The notes below the pieces were generated by a model. The model did not search any database and had not been told where the DNA came from. It was given only the letters and a program-made list of their open reading frames with translations. Shown piece by piece: positions 54,749 to 61,429 of a DNA stretch of 64,000 bases (position 1 is its first letter; every line of letters begins with the position of its first letter). The stretch is from Roseovarius sp. MMSF_3359 (GTDB taxonomy: Bacteria; Pseudomonadota; Alphaproteobacteria; Rhodobacterales; Rhodobacteraceae): positions 62,001-126,000 of the forward strand of contig NZ_JASHJC010000012.1 in assembly GCF_030733385.1 (NCBI RefSeq). Direction: 5' to 3'. Both the position numbers and the translations under genes were made by a program.

Positions 54749-55327
54749 ATGCCGCTGGATGCCATGAGTGACGAAAGCGACGAAGCATTGCTGATGCGCT
54801 ACGCGGCCGGCGACCAGGCCGCCGCGCAGGCGCTGACCCTGCGCCTGACGCCGCGCGTCTATGCCCATGCTTGCCGGATGCTGGGTATTCCCGCCGAGGC
54901 CGAGGATGTGACCCAGGAGGCCCTGATGCGGCTTTGGCGGATTGCGCCGGAATGGCGGCGGGGGGAGGCGCAGGTGACGACCTGGCTCTTTCGCGTGGTG
55001 GCCAATCTCTGCACTGACCGGTTGCGGCGGGCGCGGGGCGTGGCGCTGGAGGCGATCCCGGAGCCCGAGGACGGCCAGGCAAGTGCCGCCGAGCAGATGC
55101 AGGAGCAAAGCCGCGCGGCGGCGTTGCAGGCGGCATTGGCCCGGTTGCCTGACCGGCAGCGCCAAGCGGTCATCCTGCGGCATATCGAGGGGCTGTCGAA
55201 CCCGCAGATCGCTGAAATCATGGAGATCGGCGTGGAAGCGGTCGAAAGCCTGACGGCCCGGGGGAAGCGGGCGCTTGCGGCCGACCTGGCGGGAAAAAGA
55301 GAAGAACTGGGGTACACGGATGACTGA
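54749..55327 (+). CDS. ECF-type RNA polymerase sigma factor
   Basis: A 192-residue sigma-70 family factor with only regions 2 and 4. Region 2 spans DEALLMRYAAGDQAAAQAL to NLCTDRLRRARG (about residues 10-95), including the EAEDVTQEALMRLWRI core; region 4 is LARLPDRQRQAVILRHIEGLSNPQIAEIMEIG (shown in part, about 130-160). AGGGG precedes the ATG. Its gene overlaps the next by eight bases, which is common for sigma/anti-sigma pairs. It probably directs this module's own transcription; the signal is unknown. Confidence 0.92.
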   Translation: MPLDAMSDESDEALLMRYAAGDQAAAQALTLRLTPRVYAHACRMLGIPAEAEDVTQEALMRLWRIAPEWRRGEAQVTTWLFRVVANLCTDRLRRARGVALEAIPEPEDGQASAAEQMQEQSRAAALQAALARLPDRQRQAVILRHIEGLSNPQIAEIMEIGVEAVESLTARGKRALAADLAGKREELGYTDD

Positions 55328-55691
55328 CAAGGAACTTGAAACCACTGATCTGTCGCGGTTTTTCGAAGCGGCAAAGCAGGCGCCGCCGACGCCCCCAACG
55401 GCCCTGATGCACCGTGTCCTGGACGATGCCAGAGCGGTGCAGCCGCAGGGTATACGCGCACCCCGGCAGTCTTTTCTCGTCCGGCGCTGGCGGGAGTTTG
55501 CGGGCGCGGTCGGCGGATGGCCCGCCATGGCAGGGCTGGCGACGGCCACGGTGGCGGGGGTCTGGCTGGGCGTGATGCCGCCCGCCGCTTTGCCTGATGC
55601 AACCGGCGCCTATCTCGATCTTGGCGGCAGCAGCTACCTGGTCGATGCGGCTCCGGACCTCGGGTTCGATCTTGTTGAGGAGGCGCTCTGA
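55320..55691 (+). CDS. one-helix membrane protein, possible anti-sigma factor
   Basis: A 123-residue protein with a cytoplasmic N-terminal half (LSRFFEAAKQAPPTPP, about residues 12-27), one membrane helix at about 65-85 and a short acidic periplasmic tail. No zinc HxxxCxxC anti-sigma motif is present. It overlaps the sigma factor gene by eight bases and is followed directly by the sensor gene. Its position and topology suggest an anti-sigma factor; this is inferred, not shown by homology. Confidence 0.65.
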   Translation: MTDKELETTDLSRFFEAAKQAPPTPPTALMHRVLDDARAVQPQGIRAPRQSFLVRRWREFAGAVGGWPAMAGLATATVAGVWLGVMPPAALPDATGAYLDLGGSSYLVDAAPDLGFDLVEEAL

Positions 55692-56201
55692 ATGTCAGAG
55701 GAGATGAAACCGGCCCCGGGTGGGATGAAGCCCTGGCTGCGCGTGTTGCTGGTGGTGTCGCTGGCGATGAACCTTTTGGTGGTCGGGGCGTTGATTGGCG
55801 CGCTGGTCACCTGGTCGAACTGGCGATCGCATCATCCCTCCCGGCTTGCGATGGCGGGTGGGCCGCTGACCCGGGCGCTTGCGCCCGAAGACAGGCGCGC
55901 CATCGGCAAGGAGATGCGCAAGGCCCATCGCAAGGAGAAGGGCAACCGCGCCCGGCATCACGGTGAACTCATGGGACTGGTTGCCGACCTCAAAGCCGAG
56001 CCGTTTGACCCCGAAGCGGTCGAGCAGCGCCTTGCCCGGCACCGGAAGTCCTTCGATGATCGCCTTGGATTGGGGCTCGAATTGCTGACTGCGCGCCTGA
56101 CGCAGATGACAGCAGAAGATCGCGCCGCCTATGCCGACCGCCTGCAAGATGTGCTCACCCGCCGGGGCAAGGGCAAAAAGGACAAGTCGGACAAGGACTA
56201 A
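55692..56201 (+). CDS. Spy/CpxP-like periplasmic metal-sensor protein
   Basis: A 169-residue protein of the periplasmic heavy-metal sensor family. A signal-anchor helix (about residues 17-42) is followed by long helices with LAPEDRRAIGKEMRKAHRKEKG (shown in part) and RLARHRKSFDDRLGLGLELLTARLTQMTAEDRAAYADRL-type repeats, histidine-rich at RARHH. The charged C-terminus ends KKDKSDKD. It directly follows the putative anti-sigma gene, so it may feed a metal or envelope signal into the sigma factor. Confidence 0.85.
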   Translation: MSEEMKPAPGGMKPWLRVLLVVSLAMNLLVVGALIGALVTWSNWRSHHPSRLAMAGGPLTRALAPEDRRAIGKEMRKAHRKEKGNRARHHGELMGLVADLKAEPFDPEAVEQRLARHRKSFDDRLGLGLELLTARLTQMTAEDRAAYADRLQDVLTRRGKGKKDKSDKD

Positions 56202-56205
56202 GGCA

Positions 56206-57597
56206 TCAAGCCGCGGTGCGGTTCGACAGCGTAACGGTATTTCGCCCATCCGCCTTCGAGCCATAGAGCGCACGATCCGCGTGATCCAGAAGCCCGTCAA
56301 CCGTCGGGCGCACGCCGTTTGTGCCGCGCTCGCCCATGGCCACGCCGATACTGACCGTGACATGGATCGGGGCATCGAGGCCCGGCACCTTGATCGGTGT
56401 CCGCTGGATGATCCGGCACAGCCTGCTGGCGGTTTGTTTTGCCTGGGCCGGGCTGGTTTCAGGCGTAACGATCAGGAATTCCTCGCCCCCCAGACGGGCG
56501 ATCAGGTCCTCGTCACGGGCATTGTTGCGCAGGACATCCGCGATGCGCGCGAGCACCGCATCACCTGCGGCGTGCCCATAGCGGTCATTGACCTGCTTGA
56601 AGTGATCCAGATCGGCAACCATGACCGCAAAACTGCTATCAGAGCTGCGCTGCCCCCGGATCAGGGATTCGACAAAGGGCAGGGCGTAGCGCCGGTTGTA
56701 AAGGCCGGTCAGCGGGTCGATCACCGCGGCTTGCAGGCCAATGTGGAGCTGCGCGCGCAATTTGTCGGCGGTCTGCTTGTTTTCCAGTTGTGTACCGATC
56801 CGCAGCGCCAGTTCGCGTGGGTCGGTGTTGCCGCAGGTGACGTCACTGGCGCCCATATCCAGCACGGTGGCGGCCAGGCGCCTGATCTCTTCCGGCAAGA
56901 CCACGAGGACCGGGCAATTCCGTGTCGCGGGCGCAGCGCGCAGCTCGGCCATAAGGCGCAGGCCGTCATCGCTGGTCGCGGGATCGACCTGCAGAACGTA
57001 CATGTCGGGCCGGTCATGATCCTTGAGGGTGCCGCCCGCATGTTCAGAGGAGACAGCCATGAATTCGTGGCGGGAATTGACCGAGAGCGATGCGCGCAGC
57101 CGGGTCGCTTCGGTTTTCTGATGCGCGACGACGGCCACCCTGCCGGGGCGGACAAACCCCTGCTGCGCCTCGGCGAAGCCAAGGGCATTGGCGGTGCCGG
57201 CGTGCATCTTGAGGTCGTGGTTCATGTGACGTTGGCGCAGCAGGCTGCGCAGCCGCGCCAGCAGGAGTGTTTCCTCGACCGGTTTGGACAGTACCTCGCT
57301 TGCTCCGGCTTTGAGTGCCTCAATCCGGGCTTCGGGCGTGTCGTTTGACAGGATCAGGATGACAGGCACGCTGTCATTTGCATCGCAGGACCGCATGGCG
57401 CGGACAAACGCACTGCTGTCGAAGTCGGAAAGTTCGGTACTGGCAAGGATCAGATCGGGCTTGTGACGGGTCACCATCCTGAGGGCCTCGGCCCCGCTTC
57501 GGGCCTGGAAAACATCATAGAACGCGGCGGAAAGTTTTACCTTCAGCACAATGCGATTTGTTGCCAACTCATCAACGATCAGAATTTTACCTGACAT
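56206..57597 (-). CDS. pleD: PleD-like diguanylate cyclase with degenerate receivers
   Basis: A 463-residue receiver-receiver-GGDEF protein like PleD, which makes cyclic di-GMP. In receiver 1 (residues 1-120) the phospho-acceptor position is Ser53 (PDLILASTEL) instead of Asp, and the acidic pair is Asp9-Glu10. Receiver 2 (about 150-280) also lacks an aspartate at the matching site (PDMYVLQVDP). The GGDEF domain is intact: GGEEF at 370-374 and inhibition site RDED at 361-364. AAAGGCG precedes the ATG. Enzyme activity is likely; control by phosphorylation is doubtful. Confidence 0.92.
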   Translation of the reverse strand: MSGKILIVDELATNRIVLKVKLSAAFYDVFQARSGAEALRMVTRHKPDLILASTELSDFDSSAFVRAMRSCDANDSVPVILILSNDTPEARIEALKAGASEVLSKPVEETLLLARLRSLLRQRHMNHDLKMHAGTANALGFAEAQQGFVRPGRVAVVAHQKTEATRLRASLSVNSRHEFMAVSSEHAGGTLKDHDRPDMYVLQVDPATSDDGLRLMAELRAAPATRNCPVLVVLPEEIRRLAATVLDMGASDVTCGNTDPRELALRIGTQLENKQTADKLRAQLHIGLQAAVIDPLTGLYNRRYALPFVESLIRGQRSSDSSFAVMVADLDHFKQVNDRYGHAAGDAVLARIADVLRNNARDEDLIARLGGEEFLIVTPETSPAQAKQTASRLCRIIQRTPIKVPGLDAPIHVTVSIGVAMGERGTNGVRPTVDGLLDHADRALYGSKADGRNTVTLSNRTAA

Positions 57598-57683
57598 GGG
57601 GAAATTCGCCTTTCAGACTGCCCCTTCCGTAAGCGGAATATCCATGTCAGAAGTTAAGAAAACCTTTCCGGAATTTTACACGA

Positions 57684-57968
57684 ATGAACAATATGCAGGA
57701 ATCCGCCGAAACCCTCGCGCTGCAGTGCCTGGCGTGGCTCGCGGGCAATGAAGAGCTGCTGCCGGTGTTCATGGGGGCGTCGGGCGTTTCGCAGGAGGAT
57801 CTGCGCAAGGGCGCCGAAGATCCTGTTTTTCTGGGGTCGGTGCTGGATTTCGTGATGATGGACGATGCCTGGGTGGTGGAGTTCTGCGCGGATCACGGCC
57901 TTCCCAACGAAAGTCTGATGCGGGCGCGGATGGCGCTGCCGGGTGGTGAACAGGTGAACTGGACGTAA
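57684..57968 (+). CDS. DUF3572 family protein
   Basis: A 94-residue soluble protein. The segments ALQCLAWLAGNEELLPVFMGASGVSQEDLR (shown by position, about residues 11-40) and FLGSVLDFVMMDDAWVVEFC (about 49-68) are typical of DUF3572, a short alphaproteobacterial family of unknown function next to pleD. It is divergent from the diguanylate cyclase. The ribosome site is weak; ATG at 57684 or three codons later. Confidence 0.85.
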   Translation: MNNMQESAETLALQCLAWLAGNEELLPVFMGASGVSQEDLRKGAEDPVFLGSVLDFVMMDDAWVVEFCADHGLPNESLMRARMALPGGEQVNWT

Positions 57969-57984
57969 ACAAAAGGAAAACATC

Positions 57985-58680
57985 TTGGCAACAAAGGTTG
58001 ACGGCCTTCTCTTCGACAAGGATGGCACCTTGTTTGATTTTCATGCCACCTGGAGCGTCTGGGCGGGCGGTGTCATCCGCGCTCTTGCCGAGGGTGACGA
58101 GGGCATGATCCGCCGGCTTGCGGCACTGCTTGGCTATGACCTCGACAGGCAGGAATTTGACACGACGTCGGTGGTGATTGCCGAATCCTCCAGCACGATC
58201 GCGGCGCTGATTGCCGCGGAATTGCCCGGTCGGTCGGCAGATGACGTGGAAAACTACCTCATGATGACCGCCGCCGAAGTACCGCAAAGCCCGTCACTGC
58301 CGCTCGCCCCCTACCTTACGGACCTCGCAGGCCGGGGATTATCGCTTGGGGTGATGACCAATGACAATGAATACGCCGCGCGAGCGCATCTGAAGTCGGT
58401 CGGGATCGAGACGCATTTCGACTTCATAGCCGGATGCGACTCGGGCTTCGGCGCCAAACCCGATCCCGGTCCGCTGCTGGCCTTCGCCAAGGCCACAGGC
58501 CTGTCGCCCGATCGCGTGGCGATGGTCGGCGACAGCACCCATGACCTGATCGCTGGCCGTGCCGCGGGCATGCACACGGTCGGTGTCCTGACCGGTCTTG
58601 CAGATACCATGGAACTTGCGCCCTATGCCGATATCGTCTTTCCGGACATCAGCCATATCCCGGCCTGGCTGACCGCATGA
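57985..58680 (+). CDS. HAD-family phosphatase (phosphoglycolate phosphatase-like)
   Basis: A 231-residue HAD hydrolase. Motif I is LLFDKDGTLFDF with the nucleophile Asp11 and Asp13; motif II is LGVMTNDNEY and the last motif VAMVGDSTHDLIAG (about 173-186). A helical cap lies between. The TTG start follows AAGGAAA. It is 17 bases after the DUF3572 gene, and the next gene overlaps by ATGA. Substrate unknown, possibly phosphoglycolate or other small phosphates. Confidence 0.9.
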   Translation: MATKVDGLLFDKDGTLFDFHATWSVWAGGVIRALAEGDEGMIRRLAALLGYDLDRQEFDTTSVVIAESSSTIAALIAAELPGRSADDVENYLMMTAAEVPQSPSLPLAPYLTDLAGRGLSLGVMTNDNEYAARAHLKSVGIETHFDFIAGCDSGFGAKPDPGPLLAFAKATGLSPDRVAMVGDSTHDLIAGRAAGMHTVGVLTGLADTMELAPYADIVFPDISHIPAWLTA

Positions 58681-59561
58681 CGCGCCACCCCCGTTTCGGG
58701 ATCTGGCTTGCCTTTTTCGGCACGATGGTGCTGACCGTGGATGCGATGTTGATGCGGCTCTCGGGGATGGGAGGCCTGCAGATGACCGCCTGGCGGGGTC
58801 TTTGCATGGGCGCTGTCCTGATTCTCGTCTGGCTGATGCAAAGCCGTGCGCACCGAAAGGATGCGGGCCAGCTCCGAACCGGGGCAGGGGTGGCCATCAT
58901 CGCCTGCCAGTTCTTCAACTCCCTCCTGTTCTGCTTCGGTATCGCCATCGCGCCGGTCGCGGTCGTGCTATTCGGCCTGGCAGCGGTGCCGGTCTTTGCG
59001 GCGATCTTCGCCTGGTTGATCCTGGGAGAGCGAACCTCGACCCTGACATGGGTGACGATCGTGCTGGTCATCGGCGGGATTGGCATCGCTGTTTCGGGCA
59101 AGGCGGGCGCGACGGCGGGGCTGGACCTTGCGACGATCGCCGGGGCGGTCCTGGGCCTTGGTGTCGCGATCGTCCTGGCGCTCAATTTCGTTATCCTGCG
59201 CGGCCGGCCGGAATTGCCGATCCCGCTCCTCGTCGGATCCGGGGCGCTGCTTTGTGGCCTGACCTCTCTTGCGCTCATCGGTCCGCAGGAGATGGCGCGG
59301 GGCAACATCCTGCCCATGGTCCTGACCGGGGCGGTGGTCCTGCCGGTGTCGTTTCTTTCCCTGTCGGTGGCGGCCCGTCACACCCGCGCCTCCAATGTGA
59401 GCTTTCTGATGCTTCTGGAGACGATCCTCGGCCCGTTCTGGGTCTGGCTGGTGATCGGAGAGGCGCCAACGGAGCGGATGCTCGCGGGTGGCTTCATCGT
59501 CATCACAAGCCTCGCGGGATACCTCTTTCTGATAACACGCCACCGCGAGAACACCGGCTAA
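58677..59561 (+). CDS. EamA-domain (DMT superfamily) permease
   Basis: A 294-residue transporter with ten membrane helices in two EamA repeats (about residues 6-135 and 150-290). The WRGLCMGAVLILVW and VPVFAAIFAWLILGERTS segments close repeat one; LETILGPFWVWLVIGE (about 245-260) closes repeat two. Its ATG overlaps the HAD stop. A metabolite exporter is likely; the cargo is unknown. Confidence 0.9.
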   Translation: MTRHPRFGIWLAFFGTMVLTVDAMLMRLSGMGGLQMTAWRGLCMGAVLILVWLMQSRAHRKDAGQLRTGAGVAIIACQFFNSLLFCFGIAIAPVAVVLFGLAAVPVFAAIFAWLILGERTSTLTWVTIVLVIGGIGIAVSGKAGATAGLDLATIAGAVLGLGVAIVLALNFVILRGRPELPIPLLVGSGALLCGLTSLALIGPQEMARGNILPMVLTGAVVLPVSFLSLSVAARHTRASNVSFLMLLETILGPFWVWLVIGEAPTERMLAGGFIVITSLAGYLFLITRHRENTG

Positions 59562-59665
59562 CCGACATCTGAGAAACAAAAACGACAGCATGTGTCGCAA
59601 AGTGGCGTACAGTTGCGCCGCAGCCGGTGTTTCGATGGGATCAGACATCAGCCGGAGGAACGGGC

Positions 59666-61228
59666 ATGGCACGCGAAACAAGCAGACGACGTCGTAGCGG
59701 GGGCCGCGCAGGCAGTGCCGAGCGCCGGGGATCGGCCGCGATTGAACAAATGCCATGGGCCCCGCCGATCAATACCGACCGCCCGGTTGAGCCGCTTGAT
59801 GAGGCCGGGGTGCAGGCCATTCACGACGGTGCCATGCGTATCCTCGAGGAGATCGGCATCGAATTCCTGAACCCCGAGGCGCTTGACGTTCTGCGCGGCT
59901 CAGGCGGCTGTACGATCAATGGCGAAAACGTCCGCATGGGCCGCGATTTCGTGATGGAGATGATCGCCAAGGCCCCCGATCAGTGGACGATCACGCCGCG
60001 CAATCCCGACCGACAGATCACCATGGGGGGCGGGCATTTGAATTTCGGCAACGTCTCGTCACCGCCGAGCTATTGGGACATGGAGATCGCCAAGAAGGTC
60101 ACGGGCACACGAGAGATGTGCCAGAACCTCTTGAAATTAAGTCAGTATTTCAACTGTATCCATTTCGTTGGCGGCTATCCGGTGGAACCGCAGGACATCC
60201 ACGCCAGCATCCGGCATCTTGACGTGCTCTATGACAAGCTGACGCTCACCGACAAGGTCGCCCATGCCTATTGCCTCGGCAAGGAGCGTGTCGAGGACGT
60301 GATGGAGATGGTGCGCATCGCGGGCGGCCACACGGATGCGGAGTTCGACGCCGGGCCGAAGATGTACACCAACATCAACTCGACCTCGCCTTTGAAACAC
60401 GATTATCCCATGCTCGATGGCTGGATGCGGCTGGCGCGGCGCAATCAGGGCCTTGTGGTCACGCCCTTCACCCTGGCGGGCGCGATGGCGCCGGTCACCA
60501 TGTCGGGCGCGGTGGCGCAATCGCTGGCCGAGGGGTTGGTTGCCGTCGTGCTGGCGCAAATTATCCGCCCCGGCGCCTGCTGTGCAATTGGTACGTTCAC
60601 GTCGAATGTCGATATGAAATCCGGCGCGCCGGCCTTCGGGACCCCGGAATACATGCGCGCGACGCAGATGACCGGGCAATTGGCGCGGTTTTATGGGCTG
60701 CCGATGCGCGCAAGCGGCGTCTGTGCCGCCAACGTGCCGGACGGGCAGGCGATGTGGGAGACCTCGAACAGCCTCTGGTCCGCCGTGCAGGCGGGCGCGC
60801 ATATGGTCTATCACGCGGCCGGGTGGCTGGAGGGCGGGTTGATCGCAAGCCCCGAGAAATTCGTAATGGATTGCGAGATCTTGCAGCAAATTCAGCGGTA
60901 TATGGACCCGATGTTGACCGCGACTGGCGTCGATGAAATCGCCGTGGACGCGGTCAAGGAAGTGGGCGACCAGGGGCATTTCTTTGGCATCCAGCACACG
61001 CAGGACCGCTATACGACGGCCTTTTATCAACCCTACCTCAGCGATTGGCGCAATTTCGAAGCCTGGGAGGCCGCAGGTGGTGTCTGGACCGCGCAACGGG
61101 CGCATCAGACCTACAAGGATATAATCTCGAGTTTCGAGGCGCCGCCAATGGACGTGGCGATCCGCGAAGAGTTGGAGGCCTTCGTGGAGCGGCGCAAATC
61201 CGAGGGCGGCGCGCCGACGGACTTCTGA
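59666..61228 (+). CDS. MttB-family trimethylamine-type methyltransferase (non-pyrrolysine)
   Basis: A 520-residue TIM-barrel methyltransferase of the trimethylamine methyltransferase superfamily, which moves a methyl group from a quaternary or tertiary amine to a corrinoid protein. The frame runs without an amber codon, so it belongs to the non-pyrrolysine branch such as glycine-betaine methyltransferase MtgB. Diagnostic parts are HIDGAMRIL-like IHDGAMRILEEIGIEF (about residues 52-67), GGYPVEPQDI, TPFTLAGAMAPVT and AGAHMVYHAAGWLEGGL. AGGAGGA stands before the ATG at 59666; the leader (1-30) is arginine-rich. The corrinoid partner is not in the window. The next gene converges with it. Confidence 0.9.
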   Translation: MARETSRRRRSGGRAGSAERRGSAAIEQMPWAPPINTDRPVEPLDEAGVQAIHDGAMRILEEIGIEFLNPEALDVLRGSGGCTINGENVRMGRDFVMEMIAKAPDQWTITPRNPDRQITMGGGHLNFGNVSSPPSYWDMEIAKKVTGTREMCQNLLKLSQYFNCIHFVGGYPVEPQDIHASIRHLDVLYDKLTLTDKVAHAYCLGKERVEDVMEMVRIAGGHTDAEFDAGPKMYTNINSTSPLKHDYPMLDGWMRLARRNQGLVVTPFTLAGAMAPVTMSGAVAQSLAEGLVAVVLAQIIRPGACCAIGTFTSNVDMKSGAPAFGTPEYMRATQMTGQLARFYGLPMRASGVCAANVPDGQAMWETSNSLWSAVQAGAHMVYHAAGWLEGGLIASPEKFVMDCEILQQIQRYMDPMLTATGVDEIAVDAVKEVGDQGHFFGIQHTQDRYTTAFYQPYLSDWRNFEAWEAAGGVWTAQRAHQTYKDIISSFEAPPMDVAIREELEAFVERRKSEGGAPTDF

Positions 61229-61236
61229 TCCACCCG

Positions 61237-61297
61237 TCCCGGACTTGATCCGGGACCTCTCTTTCGACGGCAAGAGGCCCCCGGGTCAGGCCCGGGG
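61237..61297. repeat. REP-like double hairpin between convergent genes
   Basis: Stem one is TCCCGGA (61237-61243) with TCCGGGA (61249-61255), loop CTTGA. Stem two is CCCCGGG (61279-61285) with CCCGGGG (61291-61297), loop TCAGG. CCTCT (61256-61260) and AGAGG (61273-61277) join them, so the whole forms an imperfect inverted repeat of about 60 bases. Elements with a TCCCGGaCTTGATCCGGGA core are repeated in many Rhodobacteraceae genomes; only one copy is seen here. It may end both transcripts. Confidence 0.6.
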
Positions 61298-61429
61298 CGG
61301 ATGTTTTTCTGCGGCAGCTTGGAACGCTCTAACAGGCGTCATCAACGAGAAGTTGTTTTGCAATCAAGTCATTATGCTGTGCTCTTAGCGCGCTTGGTTT
61401 TACGCTTTCGGCGCCGGGGCATATCGACG

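Noticed and set aside
59603..59618. Possible sigma54 promoter before the MttB gene (GTGGC…TTGC)
   Set aside because: The GG and GC elements are nine bases apart rather than the required ten, so the -24/-12 geometry is wrong.
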